From NCBI GenBank assembly GCA_914767715.1, contig OU612072.1, positions 24,738,001-24,802,000 on the forward strand: a DNA stretch of 64,000 bases, given 5' to 3'. The stretch comes from Membranipora membranacea. Taxonomy: Eukaryota; Bryozoa; Gymnolaemata; Cheilostomatida; Membraniporidae. Positions within the stretch are counted from its first letter, which is position 1; every line of letters starts with the position of its first letter. The position numbers and the translations under genes were made by a program. Of the stretch, positions 1-11,861 are shown piece by piece. Below the pieces are notes generated by a model. That model saw only the letters and a program-made list of their open reading frames with translations. It searched no databases and was not told the DNA's origin.

Positions 1-504
1 TTACAATAATGTTAATTTACTAGGAGCTAGTCCATGCCATCCAGCAAAAAACCATCCTTCCAGAATTTACTGCTTGCCATTATAAAACTGTTGGGTGTGC
101 CATTATGTCCGTCACATCAAGCCTGTATGTCCAGAACCTTTTCTCCGCATCCATGAACAATGATTGCCTTTCCGTCCATGCCCATCAAGTAAACCCTGTC
201 CGTCCATCAAAGGATTTTATCCGTCTGTCGATGCCCATCAAGCAAAAACTCTGTCTTTTCCAGTACATATTATCTTTCTTCTTAACTATGTGCAAAAAGT
301 TTACTGGCACAGGCGGATGCACACTGTATACCTGCCTCATTTGAAAATTCAAATCAGCAGTGGCCAACACCTAAACGTTTTTAACATGTAACATTTGATG
401 GCTAAAGAACTCACATAAATTTATAGCCTCGATACCCTGTGATACCTTGTAACAAACCTTGATGTTGCTTGTTTTTGTTCTTTCCGGTATCAGCATGGAT
501 CTAT

Positions 505-636
505 GCACTGTATACTAATGTGGCTAAGAAGCATTTGAGGTCGGATGCCCTTCCTGAGAGCACCCTAATTCGCTGGGAATCAAACACTGGACCTCTTGAT
601 TGAAAGACCAATGCCCTATCTGTTGCAACACGGCTA
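505..636 (-). repeat. tRNA-derived SINE copy
   Basis: Read on the minus strand, 636-571 resembles a tRNA gene: an A-box-like stretch (TTGCAACAGATAGGGC) is followed about 35 bases later by a B-box-like stretch (GTGTTTGATTCCC). It continues into a non-tRNA tail containing GGAAGGGCATCCGACC near 562-540, a type of core often seen in animal SINE/LINE tails. Cloverleaf pairing is poor, so this is a SINE rather than a working tRNA gene. Ends are approximate. The rest of 1-1640 shows no exon or RNA gene that I can support; it is probably intron or upstream sequence of the Ig-like gene. Confidence 0.55.
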
Positions 637-1643
637 ATGCTCAGTAAAATCTACCATATTTAAATTGCTGCTTTCTTTACTTTTGTTTGAAGTGAGCTCT
701 GGCACTTCATGTTCTGATTTCTGCAATATTGTACTTGATATGGAGTGGATATTCTGCAATTTGGTTAAAATACTCTGATGAAGAGTAAATGATGAAAGGA
801 GCTTCATTATTAATATTTTACGTGTTGACAAGCCAAGCAGTAGCAGGTGAGTGTTATCATGGAAAATGATGTTGTGAAACCAAGATTTCCAAAAGATCTC
901 CATCAGTCATAATCAGATTACTATGCTTGACATACCTGATGGACAAAATCAAAGACTAAACAAGATTGGCCAGGCCCATTTAGGGAGCTGATAAGTATAG
1001 CGTAATCTACATCTAAAATGAAAAGCAAAAAATTGGAGATTCTCATTTAGGTTTAATGCAAACTAACAATATCAAGCTTTGGTAGGGCATTTACCGTCAG
1101 TAAAGTGAGAAACATTTTGCCAGCAAAGACAGTCGTGACTGATTAAAAATGGTATACAAACTTGCAGGGGCTAGAGGGAGAGAAAAAGTGCTCAAGTTTG
1201 AGCCTTCCCTGGTCCCCATTTGGGTACTATTTTAAGCATGCAGCATAGGATGATTGAAGCTTTGCTGGGCTTATATTAAGAACTGTTTATTGTAGGAGTT
1301 AAAGTCATGTTGAATTGGCAGTGAAAACGAAAACCAAACCAAATCAATTCAGACGCTGATATACCAATTTCTGACTGTTCTTAGTTTATAAAGGCATACT
1401 ATGCTTATTGCGATAGAGTTTTGAATATACACTAGACACTTTTCCAGATTAGGCTGACATTTTACTTACGCTGTTTGGTTTATACTGTACCTAGGTAGGG
1501 GGAGGAAAACTCCAAGATGAACAAGGAACTTACCATTAGATTTAACCAGCTTTTGGTGCTTGGTCTGTCTAGTTTATTCTCCTGTTCTAGTTTGTCTATG
1601 ATAGCTTGTTTCATCAAATAATGAATAAATATATTTACACCAG

Positions 1644-2826
1644 AGATTGCTGTTGTCCTGGAAGGGACTCTACGGAGACGGAACTTCAGTACACAGAAGA
1701 TGTACAGCTTAGAATGTGATATTAAAGGAAACCCAAGCTACCGATGGACAGCATCACTCACAAATGTTTCCAGTTTATTTAGTAGAACTCTCCATCTGAA
1801 AAACAATACTCACAAAAACGGAAAAACCGAAAAGCTAGGTTGCTTTGGAACGATAAAATCGGGTTTTAAGACAGGCAAGTTTCTTTACTGAATGCTGGCA
1901 TCAACCTGAAACGTTTATTTCCATGTTTAAATAATGTTATAAATATATCTTTTTCCGAGCTGCGAATGTGACATAGCATAGTCCCTGCAATGCCGTATGT
2001 GAAGTGTTCAGATGCATAACAAATAGTAAAATAACTCTCATTTAAGTTTATCAAATTGTGTCTGTCTGGTAGAAATCCATTCTAAGGGATTCAAGTTGCA
2101 GATTTTTACAATCATGCAAATAATTATCTGGTTGATCATTCATCCCGCTAAAACATCAGTTGCAAGCAATTTCAGTGTGCTCTTTTTCAAGAAAGTGTGA
2201 ACATAACTTGGTTTATCCAATGGACGAATGAGGATGAAGATGTTGTGTATGGTGGCCCTGAGTATGCTTTAGAAGTTGCTGCAGGTGGTTTGGCTGCTGG
2301 GATTATACTCACTATCACTATTTGTTGCTTACTGATCTGGAAAAAAGCAGGTTTGTGTAACTGTTGAGTTCTGCTTGATTCCTTCTAGAAATAATTTGAC
2401 AATGAGTATGCGCACTTGGCAAATGTTTTGTCCTGAGATATCCAAAAACCACAAACAATCTTTCTGACATTCTATTTTTGGTGTCCCTCAAAATAATTGT
2501 CTCAACCTGATCTTTTAATAGCGTTCATTGGTCTCAATAGTCCCAGTTAGCATAATATGCGCTATACAAGGAAGCCAAAGATCACAGATGAACTCTCGAA
2601 AAGATGAAAATTTGAACCATGGACAATGTCTATCGTCTAAATCACAGATTAAAATTGTTGCTTAATTAACACATTTGCTAAACAAATAATATTACCTCTT
2701 TCAGTGACCTGATTCATATTTTCAGGATCCCGCCTCATAACAAGGACTGCTGTAAGCCCTACTAAGAATAGACCCAAGTTTAATCAGCGAAACACAAAAA
2801 CAACAATTGGACTTTCAGGGCGGTAA
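1644..2826 (+). CDS. Single-pass membrane protein with Ig-like domain (3' end of gene)
   Basis: Last three coding exons: 1644-1874, 2192-2350 and 2726-2826, ending at TAA 2824-2826. Exon one encodes an Ig-like fold with a Cys (SLECDIKGNPSYRW), a Trp about ten residues on, and a second Cys (LGCFG). Exon two gives a short stalk (VNITWFIQW, an acidic patch EDED) and a transmembrane helix (AAGGLAAGIILTITICCLLI) followed by WKKA. Exon three is a basic 33-residue cytoplasmic tail. All introns are phase 1, usual for Ig-domain genes. The first intron only stays in frame if a GC donor (AG|GCAAGT at 1875) joins an acceptor ending at 2191. The 5' exons lie to the left and were not found, so the family cannot be named. 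Probable type I receptor or adhesion molecule. Confidence 0.6.
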
Positions 2827-4735
2827 TCTGCCTTCCATAATGTATCAGTGAAGCTTGGATCTGAAATGAACAATTACTGCTTGATTTCATCTGCTTCTGT
2901 TTGTGTTGTATTGTTACGGGAAGAAAGCACAGGATTCATTGACATCCAAATTTATCCGTTTCTGGAAATGTCTCATGTATGTTTCTTTGAAGCTAAATTT
3001 GGTAATGACTCTGGAGATCATCTTTAAATTATTGCATGCAGATATTCTGAATGAAATATTGAAAAACTTTTATACTTCTGATTTTGTTGTCCAGTTTTTG
3101 CTTAGGCATTGTGTCTTACAAAATAGAAATGCTTTCATACTAACAATGGTCTTTGAGATCAAACACATGAAAGTGTAAGGTTGAATTATTTTCATCAGTA
3201 ACATGTTACATATTTACACTGCTAGTCTTGTGACCAGTGTGTTAAGCTTGGCACTCACCTGTGACGAGCTTGTGCACACATTGTTTTTCTCTGAGATAGG
3301 GAACCTTGTAGTCTCTTATCAAGAAAGATGTGAAGGCTTATTTTGTACAGCACTCATGTCACTTATCTCAAATGCCCATTTTTGTTTTGAGATGAAACTA
3401 AGCTTGTCAAGTGATGGTAGGTTATTGAATAGTAGAGGGAAAGTGGGTTGGTACAATATACGATAACTGTAGCATGTGCCTCTCCAATCACAAATGTCAC
3501 AAAGACTGGTTTGAATGACTTTATCTTGATTCTGGAGGACTACTTTTCATATGATCATGAGTGTCTATGCATAGCAAATTTTATCAAAATAACTTGGTCA
3601 GCACTCAGCACTCAGTGATGATCTATCTCATAAACAATGAATGGGCCGTTGATCGGATTATTTGGACCAGAGATAATACCCTGTCAGCTGCATGTATATT
3701 GATGATGAGAGCAAGTACACGCTTTGTTGAAACAAATTTTGCTCACACAACTAGAACGTCAATTCATTTTTTTTATGATATATGTTTGTCTTGTGGTCCG
3801 TTTGGTGTGTAGTCCATGGTACACTTCACAGATGGAGTGTCCATAAGACCGGGAGCACATTTTGTAACATACTTTTATAACATAACATAACATGCCCCTA
3901 AACCTGCTCGATCTCGGACTGGTGTGGTAATCCCGGATGATTAGAAGACTGTGTTATTGCAGAGATTACCCTCCAGCCTTGAATAAGAATTTCACAAAAA
4001 AACACAATCTTCATCCTCTCTATAATTGCTATCGATAATTTCTTGCTGAACATTCCATTATTCAAATAGCACAACTGATATCCTAGATCAAAGCAAAAAT
4101 GACAAATGCAGGATCACCATATATCATTTTAAAGTTGCTGGCAAAGTTTTTGATACTTCTATAATTTTTTTTAAATATTTGTTTTTTTTATGTTGCCTCT
4201 CCCCCCCCCCCCCGAACTATTTGGTTCCAAGTCTGAAGCGGAGGCAGTAAACTTAGACAACATTTATCCAATTTACAAGAGATTTATTACTATAGGAATA
4301 TTTATATGATATTTATCTGTATTTATGTTACGCATGCATCGCACCCATTACTCTGGAATTGTTGTAAATCTTGAGCTTTAAGCAGGTTTGGTGCGCACCA
4401 AGGTCCCTTTGGTTATTCCGTTAGTCTGATTAAAAGTTTTACAACGATATGAAAAAATGTTTGAATTTCCTTATGTAGCAACCTCGGTATCCTACAACCA
4501 ACCACCGACTCACAAAAAAGGAAAAAGTGTTATATGCAAAATTCAGGATAGCTCAGAGCTGATATCAAGAAACTTATCAAATAGGGAGACCATATTTTCA
4601 ATTAGGCATTCAGTGTAAGATTTTTTCGCTTGTGGTTATCAGAAAAAGGGTAAGTGAAAGACACATGAGACCAGTAACTGCTAACCCCTCTAGATAAAAC
4701 AATAATATTGCTCATCTAAAATTGTCATTTTGTAT
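2827..4735. other. 3' UTR and intergenic stretch
   Basis: After the stop at 2826 no further exon is convincing. Short open frames at 2903-3178, 3203-3466 and 3561-3812 have no recognisable domain and AT-rich random-looking composition. A poly-C run lies at 4200-4213. No AATAAA was found close to the upstream gene. Confidence 0.5.
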
Positions 4736-4853
4736 TTGATCTCTTCAGTTTATTGATCTCTTCAGTTAATTGATCTCTTCAGTGAATTGATCTCTTCAAT
4801 GAATTGATCTCTTCATTGAATTGATCTCTTCAGTTAATTGATCTCTTCAGTTA
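4736..4853. repeat. Tandem repeat, 18-19 bp unit
   Basis: About six copies of a unit close to TTGATCTCTTCAGTTAA, with small changes (AGTGAA, AATGAA, ATTGAA) between copies. It lies in the 3' flank of the chitin-binding gene, and its left copy contains the TTTATT that can act as the polyadenylation signal of that gene. Confidence 0.8.
4749..4754 (-). promoter_or_regulatory. Candidate polyadenylation signal of the chitin-binding gene
   Basis: TTTATT on the plus strand reads AATAAA on the minus strand, about 110 bases past the stop codon at 4866. A second candidate is at 4283-4288. Confidence 0.4.
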
Positions 4854-4865
4854 ATGTTTTCGAGA

Positions 4866-7488
4866 TTAGTTCTCTAGTCTACTATTGATCTCGTCCACTC
4901 CCGCTGCACCAAGGCCTATCAGATCAGATAACTCCTCGACACTCATACCTTTAAAGTTCATGTAAGCTTTCACTGCCTCCATGTCTATCGAGTCAAAATC
5001 TCCCGTTAAGAACTGCATGTACGCTTTGACACCCTGTATTAGTAATCAGATACAAATCTTTATTATAGATCTGATGTGTCATACTATATAGGTGTGCGTA
5101 AGTGGGTCAAGGTTAAGTTTACACATTCATAAAAACTATCATCAAATTTAATTGAATACCTTGAATCGCCTTCCATATAATTTCATTGTATTCTGTCATT
5201 GTATTTTGGCAGATTAGACATTTATATAATTATACATTTACATAACTATAGTAGGTACTTATGGCATATATTCACTTGACCCAAAACGATCTGCTGATGC
5301 TGAAGCTCACTAAATCTTGCTGACTGTGATCATACAAGCTAAAGTTTGTCATATCTTTAAATTGAATATTTTCAATTTACTGTTGAAACTCAGTTTTTTT
5401 TAAATACGCTGAACAACTAGCTCAAATGTCACCGTCGAAGGCAAAGACAAGGTTCACAACAGTTAATTATTGAAAAGCGACATACCCCACGGAGATCCTG
5501 CTTGTCACATCCTGAAGGGCAGGTGAAGGTACCGACATGGTTACAGACACAAATTGATGGATCGAATGCAGTGCCGGGTCTGCACGATTGCATACTACCA
5601 GATTCAGGGGCGTCCTCTGTGAAGTACTGATAGAATCCGCTACAGTCAGCATTAGGGGTATACATCCCAGCTCCATTACATACGCAGTTATCAGCTAATC
5701 AATAAAATAGCCATAATGAATATATACATAAAGATTTATATATATATATATACAAATATATATATATATATATATGCGACAAACTAATACATTATGTCTC
5801 TAAAAATTATGTCTCTAAAATAAGCTATATAATTGTCATATTTTAATCATGTCTTGTTTTCAGATGGTACAAATATTTATAGTAAAGATACAGCTAGTCA
5901 TTTGATGACAACCCTAATTTCTAATAGGCTTGTTTTTAAGTATGGCGAGGCTCATAAGGATTTATTCCATGTCCCTAAAAAGTAGTTTGATTGCAAAAAC
6001 TTTTTCTCAACTTGCTGATGATGCGAACAATGAAGCCACACATTTAGATGACAAGACTATAACAGGAGGAGGCTTATCTGCCTCTATCTGTGTATAACTT
6101 ACGGAGTCCCCCTGGAGTTGTAGACATCGGCCCCATAGTAGGATAACCTACAAAATAAAAAAAAAACTATTGCTCAGTTCCTCTCAAATATCGCAAGTCC
6201 TGTGGACATTTTAAACCTGAGATATTCTACAACTCATTAGTGTTCAAAATTGCCAAAACTATCGGTCTTCTCCGTTCTACTAAAAGGGAGACACTCTAAA
6301 TTCCAGCAAATTTAGTCAAACCTAATTTAGATATTATATGGCTGCATAAGATTGTCTGAGGTTATTACAACAATCAGTAAAATGTATTGGTGAAAAACCT
6401 GTGTATGATTGAATAGGCATAAGGAAAGATTGTATGTTGATTGTTTGTGTTGAACTTTCTTAACACGATGTATCTTGAAAAAAAATAGAATGAATTGCCT
6501 GTTTGCACCAATTAACAGAATTCCCCTGTCAGTAAAAATCATCTGTGGATTAAATATTTTTTATTGAGAAAGGATAAATTTGATTGAGGCATTAATTAGA
6601 GTTGAGGTTTAAGTTTCAGTTCATTATACACGTACCTAATCTAAATGGTTCACTAAATTTCATTTAGTACGTTTATGTAGGAGTATATATATTATATATC
6701 ATTTTACGATAATTTGAAAATTTTATCAGGTTTAGACAACAGTTTCAATCGGTTGAAGAATAGTAAAAAAAAACCATAAACATTTTTTCTGTAAGGTTCT
6801 TGAGATGAGAACCTTTACTTTAAAATGAACTCTGAAAAGTCGAAATTGATGTATAATGGCTCTTTCTAACAAATGATGTTCATATTATTAACACACCATT
6901 TATTTAATTAAAGTAAATTTAGTCAGTCATCTCAAAGACAAGTCCAGTTGAGATTAATTAGGCAAATATGAGAAATAGTCAATTTTCAGTGACAGTAGGA
7001 TAGAAACTTGACTTACATGCGCTAGTGTAGTGGAGAGTAGCAAGAGCTACAGTTATTACTGCTAACTTCATCTAAAAATAGAAATAATAAGTGAAGTAAT
7101 AGATAAAATTGCTAATATTATAATAAGCAGATCATGCGACGCTTGGGTGGTGCTAAGTATGATACCTCACTGACACCTCTCGCCCCCTCCATCACTACAT
7201 CAAAACTTTTTGGAATTTCTCACAAAGAAGTGGGCGGTTTATTCACGCACATACCTGTACTGTATTATTTCATAGTATTATTCTTTTGTCATAAATAATA
7301 AAGTTCAGCATAAACTACCTGTTTTTTCTTCCTGTAATCATTGTCTTAGTTACTCTTACGATCACTGTCAGGATATAAAAGGGAATACAATAAACATTAA
7401 TTAAAATCATTGCTTGGACCCATGTCTGTGAGTTCCAGATAAGACAAAATATATCCTAACTCACCATGTTCTCAGCTGTGATCAAACT
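4866..7488 (-). CDS. Secreted chitin-binding type-2 (CBM14) domain protein
   Basis: Exons in coding order: 7488-7465 (5' leader ending in ATG), 7071-7017, 6147-6103, 5694-5486, 5033-4866. Reading from the ATG at 7071 gives 158 residues. Residues 1-18 (MKLAVITVALATLHYTSA) are a signal peptide. Residues 37-92 form a peritrophin/CBM14-like module: C37, C39, NGAGMY, C51, GFYQY, C71, GTAFDP, C82, C84, C92, C96. The position that normally carries the third Cys (FYQC) is Tyr57, so the disulphide pattern is atypical. The last exon encodes a Cys-free acidic helical tail ending in SRLEN. Likely an extracellular chitin-matrix or mucus protein. An ATG directly precedes the first intron and another directly follows it, so translation may start with one extra Met. 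All phases match. Confidence 0.8.
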
Positions 7489-7988
7489 CTGCAAGTGAAA
7501 TATAATCATTGAGCGAGTGTAAATATACAGTAACTTATCACTGTAAGCATCAAGGGTGTGCATAATAATAGGGGGCTAGGGGGATGGGTACTAGATCTCT
7601 GTCTAAGTGGTAACAATTAGCAGACACATATAATATTTATATAATTGTTACCACGGAGACAAATACCTGTTATGATAAGGAAGAAGGACACAGAAGATAA
7701 CACAGTAATTATATATGAGATACTCTATCTATCTCTCGATCCAGGGGCGGACATGACACTCTATTGGAAATAAATAGAGGAAATCGGTCAAAACACTGAC
7801 CGAGAAAAATATCATCAAAACAGCTTCAACCGTACCAATTAAACATCTATATAGCCGGGTCAGAAATATTTTGGTGCCTAGTATTTGGGTGAACAGATTT
7901 GCTATCCACCATAAATTATTGTGTTGGTCTTACTTTGACTTATTGCTCAGAATATGGGTGTATATAATATTGCAGAGTCAGGGGGGTC
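7489..7988. other. Upstream region of the chitin-binding gene
   Basis: Likely holds the remaining 5' UTR or promoter of the minus-strand gene. A GGGGG-containing stretch at 7570-7590 is noticeable, but no TATA/CCAAT arrangement was identified with confidence. Confidence 0.3.
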
Positions 7989-9773
7989 TGTTGAACCCAC
8001 TAACATCGAAAACGTCAAAACGTCGCAATCTAGCGTTCCACTAACGTCGCAATCCAAAAAATGTCGCAACGAAGGGTTTTTAAAGCATCGCGAACCCGCA
8101 ATTTTTTTAATGTCGCAATAGCTGAAACCCACTAACGTCGCAAATGTCGCAACTCAACAAAAATACGAAGCTGACTCCTCATTTGAGGCAAATTGGTGAT
8201 GATGATATGTTGCGAGAAGTAGAAATGAGCATACAAACTTCAAAACACGGTGGGGAATTGAATATCAACATTGTATATTGTGCTATGGATAATTGTTGAG
8301 TATTTTTCATGTTATTTGAATCATTTTTTTCACTTCCTAGGGTCATTTATTGTTACCTCAGAATCCATTAATGCTGTCATAAAAGGAATGCTAATCACTA
8401 TCTAGCAGTTATAGTGACATACCAATTTGTGATGTACCTTAATGTTTGATTCAGCCAATGATTGAACTTGTCAAGAGGTATTGACACAGTTGGACTGAGT
8501 GCTATATTTTTTCCTCTTGCTGACATGGCCTAATCCATCAAATTATACAGCCTTCCAATGATGCAAAGCTTAGGATTTCCCAAAATAAATAAAGTCAAAC
8601 TTTTTTATATACCATGTGCCATGTAAGCTTGAGCTGTTACATTGTAACAATCGATGATGCTCGGATAAGGAAATATTTGCTTAGTTTTCATTTTGTTGGG
8701 AGTTGTTTCCTCACAAAGTAAAATAGAATAACTCATAACATGTTTTCTACACTCCACTTATGAAAAGTTAATCCATTCTCTCTGGTTGAACGTTAATTAA
8801 CCTTGATTACAAATAGATGCACATGAACTACCATCTGAGAGCCCTGAGCGTGTTTATTGACGTGAGTTAATTTTAGTTTGATCAATGGAAACAAAAACCT
8901 GTGTTCATAGACAATACTGTGTGTCATGAGAATGTTTTGTCTTATATATAATATATACATCTATGATATAGGCTTCTGTAAATTTTCATCTGCACTATCA
9001 TTGACCTGCGGTGCAGTCCACTGTCAAGGTCAATTGTCCATAACCCGGATTTGAGTTTACAAACTGCATTTAATTCTAGTGATGAAAATACAATTGCCAT
9101 TACGCAATGCAAGGCGTAATGTCGCATCCTATTGTATGCTAATGGTTCCTATGGAATCCTGTTGAGGTTTTATTATCATACCATAAAGTTGCATCTTGGG
9201 AATGATATAAAAAATCCTTATTCGGTAGATAAAGGGTAAGTCATAAAGAGATAAAGGGATTCATACATAAATGATTTAGCATTTTTTTCCCATTTATGGT
9301 ATTGTAGTGTAAAAGCCTTTTAACAACTTTAAGCATAGCATATTGTATATTTCAAGCTTGACATGTATGCAGATATTTGCTTTACTTGTGCTAAATCTTG
9401 ATTTGCACCCATTTATGACAGTATTAATGGATTCTGAGGTAACAATAAACGACTCTAGGAAGTGAAAAAAATGATTCAAATAACCTGAAAAATACACAAC
9501 AATTATGCATAACACAATATAAAATGTTGATATTCAATTCCCCGCAGTGTCTTGAAGTTTGTATGCTCCTTTCTACCTCTTGCAACATATCATGATCACC
9601 AATTTGCATCAATTGGGAAGACAACTTCGTATTTTTGTTGAGTGCGACATTTGCGATGTTAGTAGATTCGAGCTATTGCGACATTTAAAAAATTGCGGCG
9701 TTTGACGGTTTGCGACGTTTCAAAAACCCTTCGTTGCGACATTTTTTGGATTGCGACGTTAGTAGGTTCAACA
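7989..9773. mobile_element. Non-autonomous DNA element with ~360-400 bp terminal inverted repeats
   Basis: Left end TGTTGAACCCACTAAC (7989) is the inverse of right end GTTAGTAGGTTCAACA (9773), and the similarity runs inward to about 8388 on the left and 9412 on the right. The outer 150 bases of each arm repeat the motif GTCGCAA/TTGCGAC many times. GGGTC immediately flanks both ends (7984-7988 and 9774-9778), a likely 5-base target duplication. The 1 kb interior encodes no transposase; its only open frames are short and lie in the inverted arms. The superfamily was not assigned. Confidence 0.8.
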
Positions 9774-11830
9774 GGGTCTCGATTAAAACCAACCAAATTC
9801 CAATCGCTCACTCAGTGATGGAACCAGGATAATTTATGAATGAGTGATTTTGGAACAAATGTGTCAAATTAAAAAGCCTAGATAGTGATACTCTGGTGAG
9901 ATGTTATAGTGATAATTGGCTGTCAAAGCATTGTTCATTCTAATTGAAAGACCTCCGAGACAAGGATATGAATGCATTGATAGGAATGTTGTTAAATTAG
10001 GTTTGAAACTGATGCAAACTCAGCGAGATTGGCACAAACTGTTCAAAAATACTGCAGTGTTTGAGAACCTTATTTGTTGTTAACAAATTTACATGTGTGT
10101 ATGCATAAATAATCTATCAACATTTCATGATAAAATCATTGTATTGAGAGCTGTGAAAAAAATAATCTTGATTGGTGAAATTTAAGCTCAAACACCTATG
10201 ATAAAACAAAAAAGATTCTGCAGAATAACTAACTTCATTGCAAGGTCCGCGACGTTTTATATTTCTGTGCCTGCCAGCGGATCTCTGCTCATACTAACTA
10301 ACTAGCTAACTTCATAGAAAGGAAACTTCTTCGCGTCCGAAGGCAACTAACTCATTGGGAAATTGTTGCAACAACTGGGGAAAAAATATAAGTGTGAATT
10401 CGGATTTGCCTGTGATTATCTGATATCATTATTTATACTTGTTTCCCTATTTTAAGATTTATGAATGCACAGTGCAGAGGGAAAACATCACAAGCATTTT
10501 CCAAATTTGAAACAAGTCTACCAATGATGTTCCAAGTTTCTATATAAAGAAGCAGATGAATCTCAAATTGCTTCCAGAAAAGAGCCTTTTTTTAGAATTT
10601 ATTTCGTCTATTTTCACATTTCAATCAAAATTATCAAAAATAGCAAGGGCTGCATTTATAAATTAAATGAAATAAAGTAATTATCTTTATTTCACATTTA
10701 CTTCGTCCACTTTCACATTATAATCAAGATTATCCCAAATAACAAGGACTGCAACCTCAAATAAATTGTAATAAAGTGATTATCTTAAAATCTGCCCTAC
10801 AATATTTTATTCGCATGTATGCTATATATAGTTAGGTCATAGACGCTTAGGCGCAACTGCAAGTCCCGAATAAACCACCAGCATCAACCAAAACTGAGCA
10901 AAACTGCACCATTGCTTGCAGATTTGACATCAAACTTCAATCTCAAAGTGTGAATTATCACCTTGGTTTGTAAATTGATGCCTTTATCGCATTTCAATCT
11001 AGGGTTATCCCATATATCAATAGCACTCATTGTTCTCATGATCAAGATACAAAAGATTAGCTGTTTCTTGCTGACACTCTATTATCCGCTAAAACTCATA
11101 TACAGCCATTCATTGTAGTATTATGCCTCACAACTGTATTATTACATGATATTACTTCAAGTTCAACTTAATTGAACCTTACATAATTGAGCAAATGACT
11201 GAGAGCTTTTACGATTGGCACTGCCTCAACTTGCTAATTATTTTTTATGCATGTATTATGAATATAATTGCCATAGCTAAAGATTTTGCAAGATAGTACA
11301 AAATAAATCAGCTTCACACCTTGCTAATGCCTCTTTTGACAGATTTGGTACATCTTTAACAGAGTTAAGCTGGGTATCTCTCGGTCTCCTAACTGGTTTC
11401 CTACCTATAGGTTATGTAATCAATTGGCTTCCAATAGGCTATCTCCAATATGTGTTGTTAGATAAAAATCAATTGGGTTACTCAAACAGCCTGCATAAAT
11501 GTATTACCATTAGCCAACTGGTTGATTGGCTGGGTCTCTTCAATCACTCAATTTTGTATGATGTTTTGGCAAAACATCAAAGTAGCTAAAATGCTTGTCT
11601 GGGCTCCAAAAACCCTTACGCCCTGCTGGACAACACCCTTAGACTACAAGTCAATATGGCAGCTCGAAAATGCTTTACTTCGTTGTGCATCATCCTATTG
11701 TATAAAACAGTTCAAATTTATTTCTAAGTACTACGAAGACGCCATGAATATTGAGCCAACTCTTGCCATCCATTAATTTTTTTCTGAAATGAGAGCACCA
11801 GTGAACTGGCTAATGAAGGGTACATATTAA
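9774..11830. other. Intergenic stretch without recognised gene
   Basis: AT-rich sequence with only short open frames, such as 11522-11776, which lacks any domain. The single structured part is the imperfect tandem repeat at 10590-10795. Confidence 0.5.
10590..10795. repeat. Imperfect tandem duplication, ~100 bp unit
   Basis: Two adjacent copies share TTTC(A)TTTCGTC(T/C)A(T/C)TTTTCACAT, TCAA(A/G)ATTATC and AACAAGGACTGCA-like blocks. A third, weaker trace occurs near 10985-11020 (TTTCAATCTAGGGTTATCCC). Confidence 0.6.
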
Positions 11831-11861
11831 CACAGAGTAAGGATATATATCTTACTCTGTG
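11831..11861. repeat. Short perfect inverted repeat upstream of LINE ORF
   Basis: CACAGAGTAAG and CTTACTCTGTG form an 11-base perfect stem around GATATATAT. It lies about 50 bases before the retrotransposon start codon and may be part of its 5' end. Confidence 0.6.

Noticed and set aside
2903-3812. Three consecutive open frames of 83-91 codons
   Set aside because: No domains, no splice context and random-looking composition; probably 3' UTR/intergenic noise.
5740-5775. TA dinucleotide run
   Set aside because: Ordinary microsatellite in an intron; no further structure.
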